Source: Rhizobium herbae
GTDB lineage: Bacteria > Pseudomonadota > Alphaproteobacteria > Rhizobiales > Rhizobiaceae
Assembly: GCF_019511375.1 (NCBI RefSeq)
Contig: NZ_JAEUAO010000004.1
Span: 124,001-188,000, forward strand
Direction: 5' to 3'
DNA: 64,000 nucleotides
The position numbers were made by a program, and so were the translations under genes. Below are positions 53,960 through 62,160 of this stretch, one piece after another. The notes below the pieces were generated by a model that was not told the DNA's origin, did no database searches, and was given only the letters and a program-made list of their open reading frames with translations. Each line of letters starts with the position of its first letter. The first letter of the stretch is position 1.

Positions 53960-54652
53960 ATGCGCGATTTGACGAATTGGACCGGTTGCCCGGCGCCGAA
54001 GCCGGTGACCCTGGAAGGCCGGTATGTCCGCATCGAGCCTTATGATCGCGCCAGACACCTGGCCGCGCTGTGGGCCGCCTTTGGCGGTCTCGACATCAAT
54101 GCGCGCCTCCAGTATTTCTCGCAGGACGATTTCCGCGGCATCGAGGATTTCGATGCCTGGCTATCCGCCGTCCAGAAATCCGGCTGGATCACCGAAGTGT
54201 TCCACGACAAGGTAAGCGGCGATGTCGTCGGCATGGCCAACTACATGCGTCCCGACCCGGAAAACGGCGTGGTCGAGGTCGGGGGCGTCGCGCATTCCTT
54301 CGCCATGGCCCGCTCGCCGCTTTCCACCGAAGTACATTACCTGATGGCCAGGCACGCGTTCGAGGATCTCGGCTATCGCCGCTACGAGTGGAAATGCGAC
54401 AACCGCAACGAAGCGAGCAAGAAGACGGCGAACCGCCTCGGCTTCACCTTCGAAGGGGTTTTCCGCCAGCATATGATTTCCAAACGGGCAAACCGTGATA
54501 CGGCTTGGTTTTCGATGATCGACGGTGAATGGCCGCAGCTCAAGTTAGCCTTCGAAGCCTGGCTGTCACCGGACAATTTTTCAGCCGACGGAACGCAGAA
54601 ACGCAGGCTTGAAGATATTCGCGCAGCGCTGGCGCAGAAGGAGACGGCATGA
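53960..54652 (+). CDS. GNAT-family N-acetyltransferase (RimJ/RimL-like)
   Basis: A 230-residue GNAT enzyme of the type that acetylates protein N-termini, amino acids or antibiotics. It opens with VTLEGRYVRIEPYDRARHLA; the acetyl-CoA-binding part includes EVHYLMARHAFEDLGYRRYE and NEASKKTANRLGFTFEGVFR. The ATG 53960 follows GGGAGAG; the open frame extends 100 codons into the DUF533 region without similarity. Its stop overlaps the ATG of a small membrane protein gene. Confidence 0.9.
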   Translation: MRDLTNWTGCPAPKPVTLEGRYVRIEPYDRARHLAALWAAFGGLDINARLQYFSQDDFRGIEDFDAWLSAVQKSGWITEVFHDKVSGDVVGMANYMRPDPENGVVEVGGVAHSFAMARSPLSTEVHYLMARHAFEDLGYRRYEWKCDNRNEASKKTANRLGFTFEGVFRQHMISKRANRDTAWFSMIDGEWPQLKLAFEAWLSPDNFSADGTQKRRLEDIRAALAQKETA

Positions 54653-54864
54653 CCGCGCCGGAAAAGAAAGACCGCTCGCCGGCCATAGCGGCCGCCATCA
54701 TCATCGCCGTCGTCGGCTTCGGCTTCTTCATCCTGCCGACGATCATGCTGTCGCTCGGCGATATCTCGCCGTGGCTGGCGGCCGTCGTCGGCGCGCTGTT
54801 CGTGCTCGGCTTCTTCCTGATCTTCTGGCTGCGGGCGCGCCACCAGCGGCGACGCGGGCTGTAG
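54649..54864 (+). CDS. Small two-helix membrane protein, unknown function
   Basis: A 71-residue protein with a charged start (MTAPEKKDRSP), two hydrophobic helices at about residues 12-34 and 40-62, and a basic tail (RARHQRRRGL). I do not recognise a family. Translation is coupled to the acetyltransferase by an ATGA overlap. The charge pattern suggests both ends in the cytoplasm. Confidence 0.8.
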   Translation: MTAPEKKDRSPAIAAAIIIAVVGFGFFILPTIMLSLGDISPWLAAVVGALFVLGFFLIFWLRARHQRRRGL

Positions 54865-54918
54865 GAAGTTCCGGGAGAAGGGCGAAACGGTTTTTCGTGC
54901 CGACTTGCTTCGTTCTTC

Positions 54919-55044
54919 CTCTTCTCCCCGCCGGGGAGAAGGTGCCCGAAGGGCGGATGAGGGGGCGGCTGGCACCGAAGTCGTCGAGAAACCCCTCATC
55001 GCCTCGCATACGCTCGGCACTTCTCCCCGCAGGGGAGGAGAGGA
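54919..55044. repeat. RIME-like element, copy 6
   Basis: Between two convergent genes. Modules CTTCTCCCCG/CGGGGAGAAG and CTTCTCCCCGC/AGGGGAGGAGAG are present with the GTGCCCGAAGGGCGGATGAG linker. It differs from copy 2 by having the linker between the two modules rather than at the end. Confidence 0.8.
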
Positions 55045-55048
55045 AGTC

Positions 55049-56098
55049 TCACCCCTGCAGCGAGGCCCCGAGCAGCACGACGCCCAGCACCAGCACCAGC
55101 AGCGCTCCGGAGATTTCGATGCCATTGCTGATCCGCATCGCCGCGTTTCCGCTCGCGGCATAGCGAACGGCGAGGTCCTTGGCGGTTACTGCCAACGTTG
55201 CCAGCACCGAGACGGTAATGGCCGTGCCGATCGACATGGCGAAGACCGAGAGCACGCCGCCGAGATAGAGCCCGTTCAACAGCGCGAAGCTGAGCACGAT
55301 CAGCGCGCCGGAACAGGGCCGCAGGCCGACGGCGATGATCGCAGACCAGGCTTCGCGCAGCGCGAAGCGATCGCCCTTGAGCATCGACGGATCAGGCGCA
55401 TGCGCATGACCGCAGGTGTCGCAGACCTCGCCCGGTCCATGGCTGTGGCCATGATGGCCGTCGTGGGAATGATGCACATGATCATGGTGACCATGATCGT
55501 GCTGATGGGCGCCGTGGCGGTGATCCTGGCCCAGTGCCGGCACCAGCCGGCGCTCCCGCAGCCCGCGCAGCTTGCGAAACAGCAGCCAGCCACCGAAGGC
55601 GGCGATCAGCGCGTAGCTCACCACCTCGAGAAAATGCGTCGCCTCAGTCATCGAGATCGAGGAGCCGCGCAGCACCAGGTAGGCCGCGCCGACCAGCAGG
55701 ATGGCAACGCCGCCCTGCATCATCGAGGAGAGAAACGACAGGAGCACACCGCGCTTCAGCTCGGTCTCATTGGCGATCATATAGGAGGAGATCACCGCCT
55801 TGCCGTGGCCGGGGCCGGCGGCGTGGAAAACACCATAGGCGAAGGAGAGCCCGATCAGCGACCAGAGCTGCCAGGGGTTTTCCCGCATGCCTTTGATCGC
55901 TTGCGTCAGCGTATGGTAGAAACGCTGCTGCTCCATGTTCACGAAGGAGAAGAACCCACCGAACAGGCCCGTCGTCTTGAAGGCCGGCTCGGCCGTGCCG
56001 ATGCCGAGCGGCGACTGGGCGTGGGCCACCGTGACGGCGACAGCTACCAGAGCGAGCGCGATGCCGAGCGGACGCAGGGATTGACGCGCCGTCAGCAT
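55049..56098 (-). CDS. NicO/RcnA-type nickel-cobalt (divalent metal) exporter
   Basis: A 349-residue membrane protein with a signal-like first segment (ending VAHAQ) and about six helices. GVFHAAGPGHGKAVISSYM and GLRPCSGALIVLSFAL are the NicO-family metal motifs. A cytoplasmic loop near residues 195-240 is extremely His-rich (QHDHGHHDHVHHSHDGHHGH) and includes C-x2-C. The start overlaps the stop of the DUF1007 gene by 7 bases. The pair is a known arrangement; whether it moves Ni, Co or Zn is undecided. Confidence 0.9.
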   Translation of the reverse strand: MLTARQSLRPLGIALALVAVAVTVAHAQSPLGIGTAEPAFKTTGLFGGFFSFVNMEQQRFYHTLTQAIKGMRENPWQLWSLIGLSFAYGVFHAAGPGHGKAVISSYMIANETELKRGVLLSFLSSMMQGGVAILLVGAAYLVLRGSSISMTEATHFLEVVSYALIAAFGGWLLFRKLRGLRERRLVPALGQDHRHGAHQHDHGHHDHVHHSHDGHHGHSHGPGEVCDTCGHAHAPDPSMLKGDRFALREAWSAIIAVGLRPCSGALIVLSFALLNGLYLGGVLSVFAMSIGTAITVSVLATLAVTAKDLAVRYAASGNAAMRISNGIEISGALLVLVLGVVLLGASLQG

Positions 56099-56733
56099 TT
56101 GAATTCGATCCTCGTCGCAAAGATTTTCGACATGTCCGTCCCCGTCGGGTCGTTGAAGAAGGCGTCGGTGAGGCTCGCCTGGTTCTGCGCCAGAACCTCG
56201 TCCGGATCCGGGCGCACCACCTTGTGTTCGCACGCCTTCAGTTGATCGCCGACCGGCACCAGGTCCTCATCGGTCGGAAAATCCATCGCCGTATACATGG
56301 TCGGATCGTAGACGCCGAACGACAGGGTGCCCTTGAGCGGCATCGCTTCCGCCGGCTTGACGGCGAACATCAGAAGCAACTGGCCGTCCTTGTAGTCGGC
56401 GGTGATCGCGTCGGGCTTGTTGACCTTGATGGTTTTGCCGTTGTCGCTGACCGTCGTGTAGTAATTGTATTCCGCAAGCGAATCGAGAACGGTCTGGCCG
56501 ACCTCCTGCAACTCGTCGGCATCGAGCTGCGCGTTGGAGTTCTTGTCGAAATCCATCACGACGCTGGACGAAAACAGCTCGTCGAACCGCCAGACATTGC
56601 GCAGTTCGGTGATCTGGTTGGTCCCGTCGGCGACGATCTCCAGGCGCGCCTCGGCGAAGATGTGCGGGTGGGCGAGGGCGGCGCCGGGGGCAAGGGAGGC
56701 CGCGGCCGCCAGGATCAGGGGCAATGGTTTCAT
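56092..56733 (-). CDS. DUF1007 periplasmic partner of the metal transporter
   Basis: A 213-residue secreted protein. The signal peptide ends GAALA before HPHIFAEARLEIV, the DUF1007 hallmark with its N-terminal HPH that could bind metal. It ends in a lone Cys. The start MKPLPLILAAAA is chosen; the frame opens 21 codons earlier. It overlaps the exporter gene and is presumably its periplasmic metal-binding accessory. Confidence 0.9.
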   Translation of the reverse strand: MKPLPLILAAAASLAPGAALAHPHIFAEARLEIVADGTNQITELRNVWRFDELFSSSVVMDFDKNSNAQLDADELQEVGQTVLDSLAEYNYYTTVSDNGKTIKVNKPDAITADYKDGQLLLMFAVKPAEAMPLKGTLSFGVYDPTMYTAMDFPTDEDLVPVGDQLKACEHKVVRPDPDEVLAQNQASLTDAFFNDPTGTDMSKIFATRIEFKC

Positions 56734-56851
56734 GGTGGTCGTGCTTCCCTTCGCTGCACCGGCGCAGCCGATCGATCTGCCCAATATATCCTGCAATGGA
56801 TGTCAAATGGGACGGAATTGGGACTTTGCAACGGCGGCAAAGTCGACAATT

Positions 56852-57745
56852 TCAGGTGTTCTTGCGGAACCAGTTATAGAGGAAATCGACAAAGGTCCGC
56901 ACTTTCGTCGGCAGGTAGCGCCGATGTGGATAGATTGCATAGATGCCGCGGTCCTTGGGAAGATAGGTTTCCAGGATCGGCACGAGCGTTCCGGCGGCGA
57001 TCTTCGGCCGGGCGATGAATTCCGGAACGCCCGATATGCCGATGCCCGATTCGGCCGCGCGCACGGCGGCAAGCGGGCTGTTGACCTCGATCGGCCCGCC
57101 CACCGGTACGCTGAACGTCGTGCCATCCGGTTCGACGAAGCGCCAGTTGCTGTAGGAGCGACCGTTGGTGTCGATGATGCAGGCGTGCCGCGACAGTTCG
57201 GCGGGATGGTTGATCGGGCCGTTCTTTTCCAGAAATGCCGGCGATGCGCAGATCTGCACCTGGAAGTCGTCCAGCTTGCGGGCGATCAGCGTCGAATCCT
57301 CCAGTTTGGTGATGCGGATCGCGACATCGAAACCCTCCTCCACCAGGTCGACGAACCGATCGTCGGAGACGATCTCCAGCGACAGTTCCGGATGCGCCTT
57401 GCCGAAATCGATCAGCGATTGGCCGATCTCCGCATCGACGAAGGTGCGCGGCGCGGAAATGCGCAAGCGGCCCTTGAGGTCGGAATTGCCGGCGCGCACG
57501 AGGTCGGCGAGGTTGTCGATCTCCTTGAGGATTTCGGACGCCGTCCGGTAATAGGTGTGCCCGGCCTCCGTCAGGGAGAATTGCCGGGTCGTGCGGTTGA
57601 GGAGCAGGGCGCCGAGCTCGTCCTCGAGTTCGCGCACATATTTGGAGAGTAGCGCCTTGGAGCGTCCGCCGCGACGGGCCGCGGCGGAGAAGCCCTCGGC
57701 ATCGACCACGTCGATGAACGCGCGAATCCGGGTCAGAGTATCCAT
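56852..57745 (-). CDS. LysR-family transcriptional regulator
   Basis: A 297-residue LTTR. The N-terminal HTH is FIDVVDAEGFSAAARRGGRS followed by the LTEAGHTYYRTA linker. The C-terminal effector domain belongs to the CrgA/AaeR-like subgroup (LKGRLRISAPRTFVDAEIG). The start at MDTLTRIRAF is set by the family; eight more codons are open. Its target may be its neighbour or elsewhere; no divergent partner lies next to it, since the upstream region leads into the ornithine decarboxylase leader. Confidence 0.9.
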   Translation of the reverse strand: MDTLTRIRAFIDVVDAEGFSAAARRGGRSKALLSKYVRELEDELGALLLNRTTRQFSLTEAGHTYYRTASEILKEIDNLADLVRAGNSDLKGRLRISAPRTFVDAEIGQSLIDFGKAHPELSLEIVSDDRFVDLVEEGFDVAIRITKLEDSTLIARKLDDFQVQICASPAFLEKNGPINHPAELSRHACIIDTNGRSYSNWRFVEPDGTTFSVPVGGPIEVNSPLAAVRAAESGIGISGVPEFIARPKIAAGTLVPILETYLPKDRGIYAIYPHRRYLPTKVRTFVDFLYNWFRKNT

Positions 57746-58009
57746 CCGTCCATCATTCCTTTTGCACAACTAACGCATTCGATTTGCGCCGCCTTCGGGC
57801 GACCGCATTGCACCATCGAACGGCGGTCTTTCGCACTGCCGATATCGCTTGCCGCAATTTGCGAAAGAGGGGGCAGTTTTTTGAAACGAAACCATTGGAA
57901 ATCAACGGGTTGGTCCATCCGTTCCGGCGCCCCTCATTGTTCATTAAATGTGAACGTCGTGATTGTTTCCGTCCCGGCAAAAAATTCAACAGAAAAACGG
58001 GAAAAAATG
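57746..58009. other. Divergent spacer between LysR gene and ornithine decarboxylase promoter
   Basis: About 260 bases, moderately AT-rich. It must hold the LysR gene promoter. No terminator, repeat or credible ORF was found. Confidence 0.4.
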
Positions 58010-58038
58010 CTTGATTACGACAGGGTTTTTTCTTATCT
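58010..58038 (+). promoter_or_regulatory. Promoter of the ornithine decarboxylase leader
   Basis: CTTGAT (58010-58015), 17 bases, TTATCT (58033-58038), close to the rhizobial consensus. Predicted start near 58045, giving a leader of about 400 nt. Confidence 0.6.
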
Positions 58039-58044
58039 CCCACT

Positions 58045-58445
58045 CAGCCCAAAGTCGCACGTGCCCATGGGTGTCCGCCGAACCCTCGAATTGGTGAGGA
58101 AATCGGTAAGGTACCTGGAATTAACCCCTCCAGTCGCTACTCCGGCCAACCGGAAAATGCGAGGACATCTGAAGCAACGACGGTGCGGGCCTTTTTGTTC
58201 TCTTCCGGCTTTCCATCAGCCGGGGTTACTGAAGAGGCACACCTTCATTGCCGGAAGTGCGGTAGGGTTCTCCCTCCAATCAATGGCAGACAAAGCCGAA
58301 CAAAGCTCTTGGCGGGGCGTTGTTCACCATCCGCGCATCGTGCGCATGTCTGGTCCCGGGGTCTCCACCGGCTGGTACCAGGACGTGTTCGCGTATGCCC
58401 TTTGTCCTCCGGCTTGCCGGAGCCTAACTGATTGGGGATACCCTT
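58045..58445 (+). ncRNA. Long leader of ornithine decarboxylase, probable speF-type RNA element
   Basis: About 400 nt of untranslated leader precede the decarboxylase gene. Comparative work has described a conserved speF RNA motif in this position in alphaproteobacteria; I infer membership from position, gene and length, not from alignment. A perfect CTCCGG/CCGGAG hairpin with a CTTG loop (58408-58423) stands just before the TTGGGG at 58433-58438. An ORF crossing the leader (from about 57881) has no protein character. A leader-peptide mechanism is an alternative. Confidence 0.5.
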
Positions 58446-59579
58446 ATGACGACTGCACGCATCATCGACTTCCTGAACACCCGACGTCCCGAAGGCCCGT
58501 GCCTTGTGGTTGACCTCGATGTCGTGCGCGACAATTTCAAGGCTTTCCGTCATGCCCTGCCGGACAGCTCGATCTACTATGCCGTCAAGGCCAACCCGGC
58601 GCCGGAAATCCTGCGCCTGCTCGCCTCGATGGGCTCCAGCTTCGATTGCGCGTCCGTCGCTGAAATCGAAATGGCGCTCGATGCCGGCGCGACCGCCCAC
58701 CGCATCTCCTTCGGCAACACGATCAAGAAGGAACGCGACGTCGCCAGGGCGCATGCGCTCGGCGTTTCGCTCTTTGCGGTCGACAGCCACGAGGAAGTCG
58801 AAAAGATTTCCCGCGCGGCTCCGGGCGCACGGGTGTTCTGCCGCGTCCTGACCGATGGCGAAGGCGCCGAATGGCCGCTGTCGCGCAAGTTCGGCTGCGT
58901 TCCGCAGATGGCCGTCGACGTTCTCGTCTACGCCCATCAGCTGGGCCTCACCTCCCATGGCGTCTCGTTCCATGTCGGTTCGCAGATGACCAAGGTCGAC
59001 GCCTGGGATTCGGCCCTTGCTGACGCCAAGCGCGTCTTCGTGCAACTGGCAAAGCAGGGCATCGAGCTCAAGATGGTCAACATGGGCGGTGGTTTCCCGA
59101 CCAAGTACCTGCGTGACGTGCCGTCCGCCGAGGCCTATGGCAAGGCGATCTTTTCTGCGCTGCGCAAGCACTTCGGCAACAACTTGCCCGAAACCATCAT
59201 CGAGCCGGGCCGCGGCATGGTCGGCAATGCCGGCGTGATCAAGTCGGAAGTCGTGCTGATTTCGAAGAAGTCGGACAACGACAACCACCGCTGGGTCTTT
59301 CTCGACATCGGCAAGTTCGGCGGTCTCGCCGAAACCATGGACGAGGCGATCCGCTACCCGATCCGCACCGCGCATGACGCTGACGAGATGGAGCCCTGCG
59401 TGCTCGCCGGCCCGACCTGCGATTCGGCCGACGTGATGTACGAGAAGAACATGTATCCGCTGCCGATCTCGCTGACGATCGGCGACGAGGTCCTGATCGA
59501 GGGCACTGGCGCCTATACGACGACCTATTCGGCCGTCGCCTTCAATGGCTTCGAGCCGCTGAAGTCCTACGTCATCTGA
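58446..59579 (+). CDS. Ornithine (or ornithine/lysine) decarboxylase, fold type III
   Basis: A 377-residue PLP enzyme of the alanine-racemase fold that makes putrescine from ornithine. The PLP lysine is about residue 48 in IYYAVKANP. The FHVGSQ, VNMGGGFPT and EPGRGMVG blocks form the cofactor site, and the catalytic cysteine is about 325 in AGPTCDSADV. The length fits the short alphaproteobacterial class that also can use lysine. Preceded by the long leader, which likely feeds back polyamine status. Confidence 0.94.
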   Translation: MTTARIIDFLNTRRPEGPCLVVDLDVVRDNFKAFRHALPDSSIYYAVKANPAPEILRLLASMGSSFDCASVAEIEMALDAGATAHRISFGNTIKKERDVARAHALGVSLFAVDSHEEVEKISRAAPGARVFCRVLTDGEGAEWPLSRKFGCVPQMAVDVLVYAHQLGLTSHGVSFHVGSQMTKVDAWDSALADAKRVFVQLAKQGIELKMVNMGGGFPTKYLRDVPSAEAYGKAIFSALRKHFGNNLPETIIEPGRGMVGNAGVIKSEVVLISKKSDNDNHRWVFLDIGKFGGLAETMDEAIRYPIRTAHDADEMEPCVLAGPTCDSADVMYEKNMYPLPISLTIGDEVLIEGTGAYTTTYSAVAFNGFEPLKSYVI

Positions 59580-59670
59580 CAGGCCTGCTCCGGTTTTTTA
59601 AGGCCGGGGCAGCAAGTTCACAATTTTCGTTCATCGCCGCTGATAACGGTATTGGGTACGGGAGGCCAAA

Positions 59671-60261
59671 ATGGCCGCTGTTCTTGATTCTGTCCGCGCG
59701 TTCTTCGCGCAGAATGCCTTCACCATCGACGTGGAAAACCCCGGCGACGTCGTCGCGCGGGAAAACCTGCTCGATCGCGCCATGGGGCCGAACCGCCGCC
59801 GCAAGTCGTCGGAAGCGCTGCGCCGCGGCCGCGTGCCGGCCGAGGGCCTGGCGCTGGTTGCCCGCGATCCGGACGGACATGTCATCGGTACGGTGCGGCT
59901 TTGGAACGTCGAAGCCGGTGTCGGCCGTGACGGTTCGCCGGTCGAAGCCCTGCTGCTCGGCCCGCTCGCTGTCGATGCCGCCCATGAGGGCAAGGGCATC
60001 GGCGGCGCACTGATGCGTGCCGCCATCGGCGAGGCGAAGACCCGCGGCCACGGCGCCATCCTGCTCGTCGGCGATGCGCCCTACTACGAGCGCTTCGGCT
60101 TTTTCGCCGCCAAGGCGCAGCACCTCGTCATGCCCGGCCCGTTCGAGCGCAACCGTTTCCTGGGCCTGGAGCTGAAGGACGGCTGGCTGGAAGGCGCTGC
60201 CGGCATGCTGGTCGCCAGCGGCCGCAAGCTCGCCATGCCGAAACTGCGCCGGGCCGCCTGA
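59671..60261 (+). CDS. GNAT-family acetyltransferase (YhbS-like)
   Basis: A 196-residue acetyltransferase. The CoA-binding motif LLLGPLAVDAAHEGKGIGGA with the GKGIGGALM loop and the C-terminal YYERFGFFAAKAQHLVMPG match the YhbS group (COG3153). It lies 91 bases after the decarboxylase in the same direction and could be co-transcribed; a polyamine substrate is a tempting but untested idea. Substrate unknown. Confidence 0.88.
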   Translation: MAAVLDSVRAFFAQNAFTIDVENPGDVVARENLLDRAMGPNRRRKSSEALRRGRVPAEGLALVARDPDGHVIGTVRLWNVEAGVGRDGSPVEALLLGPLAVDAAHEGKGIGGALMRAAIGEAKTRGHGAILLVGDAPYYERFGFFAAKAQHLVMPGPFERNRFLGLELKDGWLEGAAGMLVASGRKLAMPKLRRAA

Positions 60262-60267
60262 GAGGCG

Positions 60268-60293
60268 CCGTTCGTGGCGCTCGCCACGAACGG
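60268..60293 (+). terminator. Hairpin after the acetyltransferase
   Basis: CCGTTCGTGGC, loop GCTC, GCCACGAACGG, then GAATTCTCCT. An 11-bp perfect stem 6 bases past the stop; the U-tract is poor. Confidence 0.6.
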
Positions 60294-60342
60294 GAATTCT
60301 CCTGTGCTCAAAATGCCACATTTGCGTTTTGTGGCGTGGCGC

Positions 60343-60356
60343 TTGATCTGGCTCAA
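60343..60356 (+). promoter_or_regulatory. FNR/FixK-like box upstream of ompW
   Basis: TTGATCTGGCTCAA keeps TTGA-N6-TCAA, the anaerobox core, with one deviation from TTGAT-N4-ATCAA. It lies about 85 bases before the ompW start. OmpW genes are known FNR targets in other proteobacteria. Confidence 0.55.
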
Positions 60357-60428
60357 ATCGTTTCCGTCTCGTTTCTCCAAATGCTCGTTCCGGTTCTAGT
60401 GGCCGATTCGATGCTGAAGGAGAGAATG

Positions 60429-61118
60429 ATGACTATGAAGACGACGGCACCCGGAGCGGTGGCTGCCTTTGCAACGCTGATGTTCGCGGGTGTTGCCACC
60501 CACGCCGGCGATCTGACGGCACCGCTGGTCGCACCGGCTGCGTTGGAGGACACTGCGCAAAGCCCGTGGATGATTCGTATGCGGGCTCTCGGCGTCATCA
60601 CCCACGACAGCGGTTCGGTCGATGGCATTCCGGGGTCGGATCTGTCCTATTCGGATTCGATCACGCCCGAACTCGACATCACCTATTTCTTCACCGACAA
60701 CATCGCCGCCGAACTTATTCTCGGCACGACCAGTTCCAAGGTCTATACCGAAGGTTCCATCGCTGGACTGGGGCAGGTCGGCAAGGCCTGGCTGCTGCCG
60801 CCGACTGTGACGGTGCAATACCATTTCACCGATTTCGGCGCTTTCAAGCCCTATGTCGGCGCGGGCGTGAACTACACCATCTTCTACAATCAATCCGATG
60901 CCGGCGCGTTCACGGACCTGAAAATCGACGACACCTTCGGCGCTGCGCTGCAGGTCGGCTTCGATTACAAGCTCGACGAGCATTGGGGTCTCAACCTCGA
61001 TGTCAAGAAGCTGTTCCTCGAACCGGAATGGAAGGCCAATCTTGGCGGCACGGCGCTATCCGGCAAGGCCAAGCTGGATCCCTGGCTGATCGGCGCCGGT
61101 GTCAGCTACCGCTTCTGA
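60429..61118 (+). CDS. ompW: OmpW-family outer membrane protein
   Basis: A 229-residue precursor of an eight-stranded outer membrane beta-barrel. The signal peptide ends near THAGDL. Features are SPWMIRMRALGVI at the first strand, the LDITYFFTDNIAAELILGTT block, PPTVTVQYHF and a terminal aromatic, GAGVSYRF. Three in-frame ATGs are close together (60426, 60429, 60435); 60429 has the best spacing to AGGAG. OmpW barrels carry small hydrophobic compounds. It is likely induced at low oxygen, judging from the upstream box. Confidence 0.93.
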   Translation: MTMKTTAPGAVAAFATLMFAGVATHAGDLTAPLVAPAALEDTAQSPWMIRMRALGVITHDSGSVDGIPGSDLSYSDSITPELDITYFFTDNIAAELILGTTSSKVYTEGSIAGLGQVGKAWLLPPTVTVQYHFTDFGAFKPYVGAGVNYTIFYNQSDAGAFTDLKIDDTFGAALQVGFDYKLDEHWGLNLDVKKLFLEPEWKANLGGTALSGKAKLDPWLIGAGVSYRF

Positions 61119-61204
61119 CCGCCCGATCACGCTGCCGCAAACGGGGACGGCTTCCTGCCGCGCATGAACAAATGTTCCTGGCAAAACAGCCGTTTGCAGA
61201 AGGG

Positions 61205-61230
61205 CGGACGCTTTGTTGCGGCCGTTTTTT
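61205..61230 (+). terminator. Terminator of ompW
   Basis: CGGACGC, a six-base loop and GCGGCCG (one mismatch), then six Ts, about 86 bases past the stop. Confidence 0.7.
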
Positions 61231-61667
61231 CCCCGGGGCGCCGTCTGGTGGCACTCTTGACCTGTCTTCAGGGCGGGAAACCGGGTTCGCGAACCGGCCT
61301 CGCCTCCCGGCGCGGTCCGGTCCTGAAGGCGGTGCCGGAGTGATGGGCAAATGCCCGGAAAATCCGGTGCCGGCAGGCAGCAAAGCCTGACACATCTACC
61401 AAACCGACACCGCTGCCTGCCCATCCCAAGCAGCGCCGCTCCGGAGCCCGACTGTCTCCGGAGCGGGGTTTCGCCATGCGCGAAATTGACAGCGCCGCCC
61501 GGATGAACTACAGGCGATGGCACGGGTGAGAGCCCCGGCCGTCCGCAAGCTTCCAGGCTTTTGGTGAAGTCTCTCGTTCCCAATTCGGTCGTCCATCATC
61601 ATGGCGTGCGAACGGCGGCAAGGCGGACTCCCTCCGAAAGACGGCACGCTCCTGCTGGAGACCTCTT
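61231..61667. other. Intergenic region with a long inverted repeat
   Basis: About 440 bases without a recognisable gene. It contains a perfect 10-bp inverted repeat, CGCTCCGGAG (61437-61446) and CTCCGGAGCG (61456-61465), with a 9-base loop. This could be an RNA hairpin, an operator or a transcription end on either strand. Confidence 0.45.
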
Positions 61668-62111
61668 ATGCGCGGATCAATCCCGCTTCCGTCCCTCGAT
61701 GCCCTGAAGGATCAGGCGAAACGGCTTCGCGCCGGTTTGTCGGCCGAAGGGCAGGATATCACCCACTCGAAATCCCTCGAACTTCTGGCCGCGCAATACG
61801 GCTTTCGCGACTGGAACACGCTTCACGCGGTCGCCGGTAATCGCCCGCCGCTCAATCCCTGGATGCTTGGCTCGCGCGTAAAGGGCCATTATCTCGGCCA
61901 GCCCTTCGAGGCGAAGATCCTCGGCGTCCAGGCCGTCACCGCCCAGCCCGGCCGCTACCGGCTGACCCTCGACCTGGATGAGGCCGTCGACGTCGTCACA
62001 TTCGACAGCTTCTCGGCCTTCCGCAAGCGCGTCCACTGCACGATCGACGAAACCGGCCGGACGGTCGAAAAGACGTCGAACGGAAGGCCGCATGTCGAAC
62101 TGATGTGGTGA
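61668..62111 (+). CDS. Small Glyoxalase_8-like hypothetical protein
   Basis: A 147-residue protein. The N-terminal LPSLDALKDQAKRLRAGL with HSKSLELLAAQYGFRDWNTL is the pattern annotated as glyoxalase superfamily protein (Glyoxalase_8, from memory). The C-terminal half (about 65-147) is beta-rich and starts GHYLGQPFEAKILGV. Function unknown. GGAGA precedes the ATG. It converges with the WD40 gene. Confidence 0.75.
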   Translation: MRGSIPLPSLDALKDQAKRLRAGLSAEGQDITHSKSLELLAAQYGFRDWNTLHAVAGNRPPLNPWMLGSRVKGHYLGQPFEAKILGVQAVTAQPGRYRLTLDLDEAVDVVTFDSFSAFRKRVHCTIDETGRTVEKTSNGRPHVELMW

Positions 62112-62160
62112 TCATCGCGCGCCTTCGCGGCCCGCGATGTCTGTTTTCCGCAACAGGAGA

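Noticed and set aside
55440..55520. CATGATCATGGTG-type repetitive stretch
   Set aside because: Codons of the His-rich loop in the NicO-type exporter.
57881..58513. 210-codon ORF across the ornithine decarboxylase leader
   Set aside because: It overlaps the decarboxylase start in another frame and has no recognisable protein features; a shorter leader peptide inside it remains possible.
59580..59616. Possible terminator after ornithine decarboxylase
   Set aside because: A CTGCTCCGG/CCGGGGCAG stem exists, but its T-run lies in the loop and not after the stem, so termination is not supported.
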